Assembly (NCBI GenBank): GCA_963931155.1
Contig: OZ006978.1
Span: 248,001-312,000 of the forward strand
Length of the DNA stretch: 64,000 nt
Source: CALXVA01 sp944392465
GTDB lineage: Bacteria > Bacillota > Clostridia > TANB77 > CAG-508
Direction: 5' to 3'
The translations under genes were made by a program, and so were the position numbers. The notes under the pieces were generated by a model. That model ran no database searches. It was not told the origin of the DNA and saw only the letters and a program-made list of their open reading frames with translations. How positions within the stretch are numbered: position 1 is the stretch's first letter; the number at the start of each line of letters is the position of its first letter. Below are positions 1-9,143 of this stretch, piece after piece.

Positions 1-52
1 TTTGATATTATATTATTTTTAGCAATTTATGTCAATGTCTATTTTTTTATAT

Positions 53-90
53 ACAAAAATAACTTACAAACTTTTAGAGTTCGTAAGTTA
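53..90 (-). terminator. Rho-independent terminator after tRNA-Thr
   Basis: On the minus strand the arms AACTTAC and GTAAGTT, extended by AACT/AGTT, form a hairpin followed by a short T run. It lies just downstream of the tRNA-Thr gene. Confidence 0.7.
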
Positions 91-98
91 CTATAAAT

Positions 99-174
99 TG
101 GAGCCAATAAGCAGAATCGAACTGCTGACCTACGGGTTACGAATCCGTTGCTCTACCAACTGAGCTATATTGGC
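99..174 (-). tRNA. tRNA-Thr (anticodon CGT)
   Basis: The reverse strand folds as a cloverleaf: acceptor GCCAATA/TATTGGC, D stem GCTC/GAGC, anticodon loop TTCGTAA (anticodon CGT, codon ACG), T stem AGCAG/CTGCT and an encoded CCA end. The anticodon stem ACGGA/CCCGT has one A-C mismatch next to the loop, which is slightly unusual. Confidence 0.93.
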
Positions 175-255
175 AAATACTATGAGATACTAATTTTTAT
201 TTAATTAGTATCTCTTATATTAATTTATTTTTTTAATCTCTATTTTCTCTTCTTT

Positions 256-1947
256 TTAGAAGTGTTTTCCCTTTTTTCTTCCGTTTTTATCATCGTTGTC
301 TTCTTCGTTATTTATATCTGCTCCAAAGTTTTCTTCTATTACACTTCTTCTATGTTTTTTTACAGGATCTGTTTCTTCACTTTCCTGGGTATCTTCTGGC
401 ATATTTTTATTATTTACAATGTCCTTTAAATCTTGTGTATCACCAAATTTATTTTTGCTGTCTGTTTCTTTATTGTCAGAATCTTTATTTAAAGAAGAGA
501 ATCCACTATAATATTGTTCTTCATCTATATTTCTATTAGCTTTTCTCTTATGTCTTACAACTGCAACAATAATTATTAATATTATTATAACACCTAATGC
601 AATTCCTCCATATAGGAATAAATCATTATTATTTATTCCTGATATTAGCTGTTCTTCTGGTTTTTCTACTATGTTAACAACAATTTGATATGTTGCAACC
701 TCTTCCCCCTCTTCTGATTTTACTAATATAGTAATTATATTTTCTCCAGGTTTTAAATCAGTATTTCCTACTATTTCTACTATCGCATTTTCTTGGTCTG
801 CAATAGCATTTACGTTTAGATTTGTTACAGTTAAATCATTAATTTCTAATGTGTATTCATATACATCTGTACTGAATTCTGGTGTTAAAGTATAACCATC
901 TATACTAAGTTCTGTTAATCCTATATTAGAGAACGCTCCTTTTGTTACACTAATCTTATAGGTTCTAGCTGTTCCGTCTTCTGCTGTTACTTTTATTTCT
1001 ATAGTATTAACACCATCTAGTAATTGATCATTTCCTGTTATTTCTACTTTTGCATTGTCATCTGTAGGTACTGCATCTATATCAAGTGTTGTAACTTCTT
1101 CTGGTACATTTAAAGTATATTCTGTAACATCTGCACTAAATTCTGGTGTTAATGAATATTCTCCATCTATTGTTAATGATTTTAATGTTTTATCTGATGA
1201 TTCTTCCGGTTTTTCAGTTGATAAATAGCTACTGCTTACATATGCTGTTTGACCATTATATGTTACTCTACTCCATTTTATTCCATCTACAGTATTTGTT
1301 GCTATACCTGTTCTTGTTAGTTTATCTCCTGTATTTAGAGTTCCTATTGCAGAACTACTTGTACTATGGCTTGACCTAACATTTATACCACTTTCTGTGG
1401 CATAAACGGTTTCCTTTACATCTTTAAATTGTGGTTTTTCACTATTATTATTTGTTGATGTACTACTTTTTTTGCTTGAACTACTTCCACTATTAGATGA
1501 TGAACTATTTCCGCTTGAAGATGAATTTCCGGAAGAACTTCCTTTTACTGTTACTGTGGCTGTAGCTTGAGAAGCTTTGACAGCTGTTCCATTTGCGTTT
1601 GCCATATCAGATGCTGAAAAAGTAACTTTATATGTTGTAGTTTTGCTTACTTTAGGTACTTTAAACTTATATGTTGCTATTCCGCTTTTTTTGTTTGTAG
1701 TTCCAGAAAAAGCAACTAAAGTTCCATTGTTTACTCCTCCTGAAGCACTAACAAAAGTTAACCCCCCATTTGACACAACATCTATAGCCCCTGATGCTAC
1801 TGATTCTTGGCTATTAATCGTAATCGTAGCTGTTCCCCCTGAAGATACCGTTGGGTCTGATGTTGTAATTCTTGCTTGTGATTTAGTACACAAGCCAAGA
1901 ATTATTATAAAACTAAATAATAATATAAATTTTATTTTCTTTGTCAT
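256..1947 (-). CDS. Membrane-anchored cohesin-like / SH3b / cadherin-like surface protein
   Basis: This 563-residue protein has an N-terminal signal peptide (about 1-25) and a beta-rich cohesin-like domain (about 27-135). A Ser-rich linker (136-172), a bacterial SH3 domain (about 178-245, with INVRS and the YVSSSYL end) and two cadherin-like beta-sandwich repeats follow (about 255-337 and 344-427, each with the LTPEFS..V.EYTL pattern). One transmembrane helix (about 441-465) and a charged cytoplasmic tail close it. The start has AAAGGAG about 8 bases upstream. It lies 41 bases downstream of a dockerin-ended wall hydrolase, so the two are probably one operon, with this protein as the docking partner. 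The cohesin call is by fold pattern only. The gene at 45696-46955 is a paralogue. Confidence 0.8.
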   Translation of the reverse strand: MTKKIKFILLFSFIIILGLCTKSQARITTSDPTVSSGGTATITINSQESVASGAIDVVSNGGLTFVSASGGVNNGTLVAFSGTTNKKSGIATYKFKVPKVSKTTTYKVTFSASDMANANGTAVKASQATATVTVKGSSSGNSSSSGNSSSSNSGSSSSKKSSTSTNNNSEKPQFKDVKETVYATESGINVRSSHSTSSSAIGTLNTGDKLTRTGIATNTVDGIKWSRVTYNGQTAYVSSSYLSTEKPEESSDKTLKSLTIDGEYSLTPEFSADVTEYTLNVPEEVTTLDIDAVPTDDNAKVEITGNDQLLDGVNTIEIKVTAEDGTARTYKISVTKGAFSNIGLTELSIDGYTLTPEFSTDVYEYTLEINDLTVTNLNVNAIADQENAIVEIVGNTDLKPGENIITILVKSEEGEEVATYQIVVNIVEKPEEQLISGINNNDLFLYGGIALGVIIILIIIVAVVRHKRKANRNIDEEQYYSGFSSLNKDSDNKETDSKNKFGDTQDLKDIVNNKNMPEDTQESEETDPVKKHRRSVIEENFGADINNEEDNDDKNGRKKGKHF

Positions 1948-1988
1948 ACTTTGTTCTCCTTTGTTTTATTTGCTCAGTCATATTGAAT

Positions 1989-4217
1989 TTATATTTCTAT
2001 ATCATCCAGCCCTACATAAGCTCTTAGGACTACCGTTGAATCTGCTGGTGTTACTTTTCCGTCACCATTTGTATCTGATGCTTTATTTTCTGCGCTATTA
2101 ACACCATCAAGTCCAACATAAGATCTTAATATTACTGTTGAATCTGCTGGTGTCATTTTTCCATCACCATTTGTATCACCAAGTTTTACTACAGTATATG
2201 TTTTACCTTGATAAGTTATTTTATATCCTGTACCAATATTTCCTGATGTAACTGTTTTGCCACTAGCATTTTTTATAACTGCTCCGGATGCTTTACTTTT
2301 TATATTGCTAACTGTTATATCTGGTTCGCACATTAAGTTAGAACCACTTGTTTCAAATCCGCTACCTTTTATTGCAGATGATGAACCACTACTACTATTG
2401 CCCTCTAAATCTTCTGGAGTTATTGCATCATCACTACCATTTATTGGTTTTATGAAGACTTCATCATCGTCTCCTCTTGCTACATATCCGGTCTTTCCTG
2501 ATTCTGTTACAACTTCGTCCCATATATATCCATTTGCTGTTGATACATTTTCTTCAGTTCTTGTTAATTCCTCACCTTTATCTAAATAGCAAACTATTGC
2601 TGAGCCTGTTCCTGGACTTTTTCTAAGTGTTAATCCACCATTACACATAACTTTTACTATATCTTTACCAGAGCTTGTAGAGCCATTATTTTTTATTTCT
2701 TCTAGGTATCTTGCAACAATGTAACCTTGTGTTCCATCAGAAAGTTTAATCCTTGACCAACTATATCCATCTACATTGTTATATTTTCCTTTTTCTATTA
2801 TTGTTACTTTTTGTCCTACTGTAAGTGTTAAAAGTGTAGTAGTATTTGATGTTCCTGGTCCATTTCTTACATTACCTGGTTCTATTGCTACAGCACTGAT
2901 ATTGCAGTTTGTAATATCACTTATTACTTTAAAGCCTGTTCCAGATACTACATATCCCTTTGTTCCATCGCTTAAAACTACTTTATCCCATTTATAACCA
3001 TTTACTTTTTCTGAACCTATTTCTATTCTTAATATTTTATCGTTTTTCTTCAATGTTTTTAGTTTTGAAGAACTTTTACTTCTTGTTTTATATACTACTA
3101 ATGAAGATGATGTAACTTGTATGTTTTGTGTAACTACAGATTGTGAGCCTGGCATTGGGCATCTTGATGATGGCATATTTTTAAATACTGGTATTAAGAA
3201 ATTAAATGTCATATTTAAATTACTATCTATTTCTCTGTATGTTTTTAATATACTTGTACTTTCTGTTTTAGCAGCTGAAACGTTTTGCATGTATTGATGT
3301 GAATAAAGACTTCCATCACTATCGTCCACATCAAATTTTTGCAAGTATAATGTGTTTTGTCCAGATGATATATATCCATCTGCTAAGAATGTTGCTCCAC
3401 CTTTTATAGCTTTTTCTGGAGTTGACCATCCTTTCTTTTTCGCATATGCTAATGCATTTTTTATAATTGTTGAACTGCTATTTCCTGTTGCATTAACATT
3501 TAAGAAGTTATAATATCCTTTGTAACCACTATATGTACCAGATGTTGTAGAAGAACCTGTTGAACCTTGTTCTTGTACAATTCTTGAAGCTAGGTGGTAT
3601 GGACTTATACCTGCATCTTCTGCTGCTTCCATTATAACTTTTGCATAAGATTTATTTATTGTTTTTGATTTACCACTCGTATCTTTATATTTAATTGTGC
3701 TTCCGTCCATAAATGTGCCGTCTAGAATTTTTTGCACACCTGATGTTGTATATGTATCATCTTTCCATTCTAAATTTTCGAATTGGAAAATATAATCTTC
3801 ATTTAATGAGTTTCTTGGATCCATATAATATGATACTGTTGATGAAGATGCACATCTCCAACTTCCATTATCATATGCTTTATTTCCACAAACAGAACAT
3901 ACCCATTCTCCTGATTTATTTTGAACTAGGTTTCTTCCATGTTTAGCTGTTGTTTCATTTTTTATAACTGTATTCCAATCAAGCCCTGTATAAAGTATTG
4001 TAAAAGTCCAACTTGGATGTTCTTTTAATAAATTATCTAATAAAGATGAATATCCTGGATAATCATCTAACATACTGCTTCCTTTTTTGTATTCTTTTGT
4101 ATTTTGAGCTTTTGCTTGAGATTGGTTTCCTAACATTATATTTGTAACTATACCCATAATTAGTATGCAAACTAATAATATGCTAATGCATTTTAGTATT
4201 CTACTATTTATGTTCAT
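1989..4217 (-). CDS. Secreted glucosaminidase with three SH3 domains and a C-terminal dockerin
   Basis: This 742-residue protein has an N-terminal signal/anchor segment (about 8-32) and an endo-beta-N-acetylglucosaminidase-type (LytD/GH73-like) domain (about 52-345). The domain shows LDWNTVI, YYMDPRNSLNE and HLASRIVQEQGS, the last holding the likely catalytic Glu. Three bacterial SH3 domains follow (about 360-430, 432-506, 515-590). Residues about 678-740 are a type I dockerin with two Ca-binding repeats, each carrying DTNGDGK and TPADSTV. It probably cleaves peptidoglycan glycan strands. The start has GAGGAGGAA upstream. The dockerin suggests tethering to a cohesin, and the next gene in the operon encodes a cohesin-like membrane protein. 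Confidence 0.88.
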   Translation of the reverse strand: MNINSRILKCISILLVCILIMGIVTNIMLGNQSQAKAQNTKEYKKGSSMLDDYPGYSSLLDNLLKEHPSWTFTILYTGLDWNTVIKNETTAKHGRNLVQNKSGEWVCSVCGNKAYDNGSWRCASSSTVSYYMDPRNSLNEDYIFQFENLEWKDDTYTTSGVQKILDGTFMDGSTIKYKDTSGKSKTINKSYAKVIMEAAEDAGISPYHLASRIVQEQGSTGSSTTSGTYSGYKGYYNFLNVNATGNSSSTIIKNALAYAKKKGWSTPEKAIKGGATFLADGYISSGQNTLYLQKFDVDDSDGSLYSHQYMQNVSAAKTESTSILKTYREIDSNLNMTFNFLIPVFKNMPSSRCPMPGSQSVVTQNIQVTSSSLVVYKTRSKSSSKLKTLKKNDKILRIEIGSEKVNGYKWDKVVLSDGTKGYVVSGTGFKVISDITNCNISAVAIEPGNVRNGPGTSNTTTLLTLTVGQKVTIIEKGKYNNVDGYSWSRIKLSDGTQGYIVARYLEEIKNNGSTSSGKDIVKVMCNGGLTLRKSPGTGSAIVCYLDKGEELTRTEENVSTANGYIWDEVVTESGKTGYVARGDDDEVFIKPINGSDDAITPEDLEGNSSSGSSSAIKGSGFETSGSNLMCEPDITVSNIKSKASGAVIKNASGKTVTSGNIGTGYKITYQGKTYTVVKLGDTNGDGKMTPADSTVILRSYVGLDGVNSAENKASDTNGDGKVTPADSTVVLRAYVGLDDIEI

Positions 4218-4416
4218 ATTTTTATATTCCTCCTCATTAGTTTTTTATCGACATTTTTTTCAAATACAGTATAACATTAATATTTTTTCCAGTCAAGCCA
4301 ATTTCTTCAAATTATTTTCTTGTTTTTCAGCATTATTTCTGTTAAAATTTACCTTTTAATTTCAATTCTAAATAGTAATTTTTTTATTTTATTTTTTACT
4401 TTTTTTCATTATTTTC

Positions 4417-4445
4417 TTTACAAAAAAAACAGTTTAATATACAAT
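4417..4445 (+). promoter_or_regulatory. Sigma-A type promoter for tsaE operon
   Basis: TTTACA at 4417-4422, a 17-base spacer and TACAAT at 4440-4445. Transcription would begin near 4452, leaving a short leader before the tsaE start at 4474. Confidence 0.6.
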
Positions 4446-4473
4446 AATGTAGAATATGGAGAAAGGTGAAAAT

Positions 4474-4900
4474 ATGGAAAAATACATTACAAAAAACGAG
4501 CAAGACACAATTAATTTTGCTGAGCAATTTGCTAAGAATTTAAAAACTGGAAATATAGTTCTTCTTATTGGTGAGCTTCGGGTCTGGCAAAACAAAATTT
4601 GTTCAGGGTGTATTAAAACATTTTGGTTTAGAAAATGAAATTTCAAGCCCTACCTTCACTATTGTAAATGAATACAACTCTGAAAATATAAATATTTATC
4701 ACTTTGATGTATATAGATTGGCAGATTCTGATGAATTCTACGCTATGGGTGGTGAAGAATATTTTTCAAATGGAATTTGCCTTATAGAATGGGGAGAAAT
4801 TATTGAAGATATTTTGCCTAAACCTTATACTAAAATAATTTTTAAAAAAATTTCTGATAACCCTAATGTTAGGGAATTAAATATAGAAACTATTAACTAA
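4474..4900 (+). CDS. tsaE: tRNA t6A biosynthesis ATPase TsaE, read through a CGGG +1 site
   Basis: TsaE is the ATPase of the TsaB-TsaD-TsaE complex that makes t6A37 in tRNAs. The gene occupies two frames: 4474-4578, then +1 after an extra C at 4579. With CGGG (4579-4582) read as one Gly (residue 36), the product is a normal 141-residue TsaE. It has the Walker A GELGSGKT, the SPTFTIVNEY motif, HFDVYRL and CLIEWGE. The shift falls on the first Gly of the P-loop GSGKT, so an unshifted product would be a dead fragment of about 54 residues. The start at 4474 has GGAGAAAGG upstream; an ATG at 4456 sits at the predicted transcript start and is less likely. The tsaB-rimI fusion follows 44 bases on. 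TsaE is normally essential. Confidence 0.88.
4579..4582 (+). other. Putative quadruplet codon CGGG (Gly) in tsaE
   Basis: Zero-frame codon CGG after GAG CTT. Reading CGGG as one glycine restores L-G-S-G-K-T of the Walker A loop. Confidence 0.75.
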
Positions 4901-4944
4901 TTTGTTTTTTATTTTATTAATTTAAGTTAGAAGGAGTAATTATT

Positions 4945-6087
4945 TTGAAAACACTTGCAATAGATACATCATCTAAAGTTTGTACTGTTTCTATTTTAGA
5001 TAATGATGATGTTTTAATAAATTTATATAATGATGATGAAAAAACTCATTCAGTAAAATTGATGCCAATGATTGACGAAGCTTTTAGAAAAACAAATTTA
5101 AATCTATATGATATGAACCTTTTAGTTTGTTGTATAGGTCCTGGTTCATTTACTGGCGTAAGAATTGGAATTGCTACAATAAAAGCTTTTTCTGATACAA
5201 CAGATATACCTGTTGTTGGTGTTAGCTCTTTAGAGGGGTTAGCTTATAATGTAAAAGATACTTGTTCTAGTTCTTCTATTATATGTTCAATAATAGATGC
5301 TAAAAACAATAATGTATACTGTGGATTGTATAATTTTAAAGATAATAATTGTATTAAGCTTTCTATATTTGCTGAAGATATTAATAAAACCATATATAAT
5401 ATTAAAAATATTATAAAAAACACCCAATTTGAAAACATAGTTTTTGTTGGTGATGGTTCTATTGTTCATATGGATTTATTGAAATCTAGTTTTAGCAATA
5501 GCTCTTTTGCTTTAGAGAAAAGTAACTTTCAAAATAGTATTAGTATTGCAAAAGCAGGTATAGCTAAATATAACAAAGGTGAATATGGAGATTCTTCAGC
5601 TATCTCCCCTATTTATTTAAAGAAATCACAAGCTGAAAGAGCATTAGAAGAAAAAATTAAAATTTTTGAAATGAGTCATGATGATGTTGAACTTATTGCC
5701 AAAAATTTTAATATTGAATTTGATGAATTTTGGAGTATTGATAATTTAAAAAATGATTTTAATAATCCAAATTCTTCATATTTTATTGCAAAATTAGATG
5801 ATGAGATTGTTGGTTTTGTTGGCACATTAAAAATAGTTGATGAATTAAATATTATGAATATTGCAACTAAAATAAATAAAAGAAGCTTAGGCATTGCTTC
5901 AAAATTACTTTTGCATGTTATTGATTATTCCAAGTCTATAGGTTGTAAATCTATTACATTAGAAGTAAATGAAAATAACTTGCCAGCAATACATTTGTAT
6001 GAGAAGTTTAATTTTAAGCGAATAGGTTTAAGGAAAAAGTACTATAATAATACTGATAATGCCATATTAATGACACTTTTAGTTTAA
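4945..6087 (+). CDS. tsaB-rimI: TsaB-RimI fusion: t6A synthesis subunit plus N-acetyltransferase
   Basis: The protein has 380 residues. The N-terminal half (about 1-225) is TsaB, the inactive TsaD-like scaffold of the t6A complex, opening with MKTLAIDTSS and carrying the GPGSFTGVRIG motif. The C-terminal half (about 232-380) is a GNAT acetyltransferase of the RimI type, with an acetyl-CoA loop RSLGIA and the end motif AIHLYEKFNFKRIG. The start is TTG, with AGAAGGAG nine bases upstream. It follows tsaE in the same direction. Fusion of the usually adjacent tsaB and rimI genes is seen in some Firmicutes. Confidence 0.9.
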   Translation: MKTLAIDTSSKVCTVSILDNDDVLINLYNDDEKTHSVKLMPMIDEAFRKTNLNLYDMNLLVCCIGPGSFTGVRIGIATIKAFSDTTDIPVVGVSSLEGLAYNVKDTCSSSSIICSIIDAKNNNVYCGLYNFKDNNCIKLSIFAEDINKTIYNIKNIIKNTQFENIVFVGDGSIVHMDLLKSSFSNSSFALEKSNFQNSISIAKAGIAKYNKGEYGDSSAISPIYLKKSQAERALEEKIKIFEMSHDDVELIAKNFNIEFDEFWSIDNLKNDFNNPNSSYFIAKLDDEIVGFVGTLKIVDELNIMNIATKINKRSLGIASKLLLHVIDYSKSIGCKSITLEVNENNLPAIHLYEKFNFKRIGLRKKYYNNTDNAILMTLLV

Positions 6088-6137
6088 TATATACATATTT
6101 TAAACAGTGCAAAAAGAGAATTTAAGGAGGAATACTA

Positions 6138-8534
6138 ATGAAAAGAAAAAATGAACTAAGTTACAAACAATTAAAATTGACTTGCGATCCTAAAGCTTTC
6201 AATTTTGAAACAACAGACGAGCTAGAATCAATAAGTACAGGAATTGGTCAAGAAAGAGGCTTAAAAGCATTAGAATTTGGTCTTAGTGTAGATATAAATG
6301 GTTATAATGTTTATGTTGAAGGTCCTTATGGAGTTGGTAAAACTTCATACGTAAAAACATTGTTAAAAACAATATCAAAGAAAAGAAAAGCTCCAAATGA
6401 TTGGTGTTATGTATATAATTTTGATAATGCAAATGAACCTGTTGCTATCTCTCTTCCTGCCGGACAAGGTAGGGAATTTAGAGATGCAATGAAATCATTT
6501 ATAAATGAAATTAGAGTTGATATTAAAAATACTTTTAACAATGAGGATTTTGAAAAAGAAAAGAATTTAATTAAACAAGAATATGAAATTAAGCGTAATT
6601 TATTATTAGAAGATTTAAATAAAAAATCTGCTGAATATGGCTTTACTGTTAAATCTTCTCAAACTGGTATTTATATGATGCCTATTTTAAATGGTAAAAC
6701 TATTGCTGAAGAAGAATTTAATAATTTATCTGATGATGTAAAGAAGGATTTTGAAGATAAATCTGCAATTGTTCAAAAGCATATTATGGAAGCAATTGGT
6801 CAAATAAAATCTATTGAAAGAGAAGCTGATAATCGTATTCAAGAGTGGCAATCTAATGTTGCTCTTCTTACAATTAATGCACATATTAATTTGATTAAGA
6901 CTAAATATAAAAGAAATAAAAAAATTAATAATTTCTTAGATGCAATAAAAAAAGATATTTTAAAAAATATAAATTTATTTACTGTTGATGAAAAACAATT
7001 AGAAGCTAGACTTCAAGGTCCTCAAGCTGCTCATCCTGAAATTGTAAAACCATGGCTTAATTATAGAGTAAATCTATTTGTGGATAATAGTAATTTAGAA
7101 GGTGCTCCTGTAGTTGCCGACACAAATTATTCTTATCATAATATTTTTGGAAAATTAGAATATGAAAATTATTATGGTAGCTTAAAAACAGATTATACAA
7201 TGCTAAAACCGGGTCTTCTTCATACTGCTAATGGTGGTTATTTGGTTTTTCAGGCAAATGATCTTTTAACTAATCCTTTGTGTTATGATGCATTAAAAAA
7301 AGTTTTAAGAAGTAAATCTTTAGGAATTGAAAATGCTGCTGAGCAACGTTCTTCTATGGTAATGCTATCGTTAAAACCTGAGCCTATTCCTCTAGATTTA
7401 AAAGTAATTTTAATAGGTGATGAAAATCTATATCAAACATTACTTGCTATGGATCCTGATTTTAGAAAATTATTTAAAATAAAAGTAGAATTTGCAGATG
7501 AAGCTCCTATGAGTAAAGATAATATGAATAAGCTTGCAAGATTTGTAAAAGGTTACTGTGAATATGAATCTTTGCCAGCATTAGATGCAGAAGCAATGGC
7601 AAAAGTGGTTGAATATGCTTCAAAACTTGCAGATAGTCAGGATAAATTATCTACACGTTTTACAGATTTATCACTAATAATTGGAGAAGCTGCAACTTGG
7701 GCTAAGCTTGCAAAATCTAAACTTATAACTGCTGAATATGTAGAAAAAGCACTTACTCAAAAGGTTGATAGGGTTAGAAAATATGATGATAAATATATGG
7801 AAATGATAAATGATCATACACTTCTAATAGATACAGATGGATTTGAAGTTGGACAAATCAATGGTCTTACTATTATGAATGTGGGAGATTATACTTTTGG
7901 AAAACCTGTAAAAATAACAGCTAACACTTATACAGGAAAAAATGGAATTATAAATATTGAACGTGAAGTTGCACTTTCTGGTTCTTCTCATTCTAAAGGT
8001 ATATTAATACTTAGCGGATATTTAGGAGAAATGTTTGCACAAGATATGCCACTTTCACTAACAGCAAGTATTTGCTTTGAGCAATTATATAGTGGTGTTG
8101 ATGGAGATAGTGCTTCTAGTACAGAGCTATATGCCCTACTTTCTAGTTTGGCGGATATTCCTATTAATCAAGCATTTGCTGTTACAGGTTCAGTAAATCA
8201 AAAAGGTAGTATTCAACCAATTGGTGGAGTAAATGATAAAATAGAAGGTTTCTTCAATGTATGTAAGATGAGAGGCTTAGATGGTTCTCATAGTGTAATA
8301 ATACCAAAACAGAACATTCAAAATTTAAATCTTTCAGATGAAGTAATTAAAGCTGTAAAAGATGGAAAATTCCATATTTATGCTATTTCTACTATAGATG
8401 AAGGAATTGAATTATTAACAGGTGTACCTGCAGGAAGTAAAGATGAAAATGGAAAATATCCAGCTGGAACTGTAAATTACTTAGTTTATCAAAAATTAAA
8501 AAAATATGCAAAAATAAGTAGAGATAATAAATAA
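6138..8534 (+). CDS. LonB-type ATP-dependent protease
   Basis: This 798-residue protein belongs to the Lon-related AAA_32 family (COG1067), distinct from classic LonA. The N-terminal region has a Walker A GPYGVGKTS (about residues 62-70), followed by a long helical insertion (about 110-300) and an ATPase core. The Lon-type protease domain is C-terminal: GVDGDSASSTELYAL holds the nucleophile Ser, and GGVNDKIEGF holds the partner Lys. It is preceded by AAGGAGG and ends in a bidirectional terminator. It degrades cytosolic proteins; the substrate cannot be told from sequence. Confidence 0.92.
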   Translation: MKRKNELSYKQLKLTCDPKAFNFETTDELESISTGIGQERGLKALEFGLSVDINGYNVYVEGPYGVGKTSYVKTLLKTISKKRKAPNDWCYVYNFDNANEPVAISLPAGQGREFRDAMKSFINEIRVDIKNTFNNEDFEKEKNLIKQEYEIKRNLLLEDLNKKSAEYGFTVKSSQTGIYMMPILNGKTIAEEEFNNLSDDVKKDFEDKSAIVQKHIMEAIGQIKSIEREADNRIQEWQSNVALLTINAHINLIKTKYKRNKKINNFLDAIKKDILKNINLFTVDEKQLEARLQGPQAAHPEIVKPWLNYRVNLFVDNSNLEGAPVVADTNYSYHNIFGKLEYENYYGSLKTDYTMLKPGLLHTANGGYLVFQANDLLTNPLCYDALKKVLRSKSLGIENAAEQRSSMVMLSLKPEPIPLDLKVILIGDENLYQTLLAMDPDFRKLFKIKVEFADEAPMSKDNMNKLARFVKGYCEYESLPALDAEAMAKVVEYASKLADSQDKLSTRFTDLSLIIGEAATWAKLAKSKLITAEYVEKALTQKVDRVRKYDDKYMEMINDHTLLIDTDGFEVGQINGLTIMNVGDYTFGKPVKITANTYTGKNGIINIEREVALSGSSHSKGILILSGYLGEMFAQDMPLSLTASICFEQLYSGVDGDSASSTELYALLSSLADIPINQAFAVTGSVNQKGSIQPIGGVNDKIEGFFNVCKMRGLDGSHSVIIPKQNIQNLNLSDEVIKAVKDGKFHIYAISTIDEGIELLTGVPAGSKDENGKYPAGTVNYLVYQKLKKYAKISRDNK

Positions 8535-8544
8535 AACTGTAAAA

Positions 8545-8577
8545 AATAAAGGGCGACCAAATGAAGTCGTCCTTTAT
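8545..8577. terminator. Bidirectional terminator between lonB and rplS
   Basis: Inverted repeat AATAAAGGGCGAC / GTCGTCCTTTATT, followed by T-rich sequence on both strands. It separates two convergent genes. Confidence 0.85.
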
Positions 8578-8579
8578 TT

Positions 8580-9119
8580 TTATTTTTCTTCTTTTTTGTC
8601 TGTAGCTGTTTCTTCTTTTACTTCTGTTTTAGCTTCTTCTACTGGTGCTGTTTCTTCTTTTACTTCTTCAGCTACAGGTGTTTCTGTTTCTGCTACATTT
8701 TCAACTGCTGGTGTTTCTACTGGAGTTTCTTCAGAAATTTCTTCTTTTATTGTAATTTCTTTGTTTTCAATTCTTGCTCCTGTATCTTCTTTAGTCTTAG
8801 CAGCTTTACCTATTCTATCTCTTAAGTAGTATAGTCTAGCACGTCTTGCTTTACCTACTCTAACTACTTCTACTTTTTCTACCATTGGAGAATGTACTAA
8901 GAATGTTTTTTCAACACCTACACCATAAGCTATTTTTCTTACTGTAAATGATGCATTTACACCTCCACCTTGTTTTTTTATTATTGTTCCTTCAAACACT
9001 TGAATTCTTTCTCTATTTCCTTCTTTAATTCTTTGGTGTACTCTAACAGTATTACCAACTTTTAAATCAGGAATTTTATTTTTTAATTGTTCATGTTCTA
9101 TTGATTTTATGATATCCAT
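8580..9119 (-). CDS. rplS: Ribosomal protein L19 with long acidic C-terminal tail
   Basis: Residues 1 to about 113 are a complete L19 (VGNTVRVHQRIKEG, FEGTIIKKQGGG, RRARLYYLRDR). L19 is normally about 115 residues; this one has 179. The extra 65 residues are a low-complexity tail of Glu, Val, Pro, Thr, Ala and Lys with repeated ETPV and KEET words, probably unstructured. The start has GGAGGATATC upstream. It is the last gene of the ylxM-ffh-rpsP-khpA-rimM-trmD-rplS run, 24 bases after trmD. Confidence 0.95.
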   Translation of the reverse strand: MDIIKSIEHEQLKNKIPDLKVGNTVRVHQRIKEGNRERIQVFEGTIIKKQGGGVNASFTVRKIAYGVGVEKTFLVHSPMVEKVEVVRVGKARRARLYYLRDRIGKAAKTKEDTGARIENKEITIKEEISEETPVETPAVENVAETETPVAEEVKEETAPVEEAKTEVKEETATDKKEEK

Positions 9120-9143
9120 TTGATATCCTCCTTCCTTTAATTT

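Noticed and set aside
4575..4580. CTTCGG in tsaE and folA as a cUUCGg tetraloop-stimulated event
   Set aside because: The word CTTCGG occurs only in two of four sites; the other two are GAACGG and CCTCGG. The common part is CGGN.
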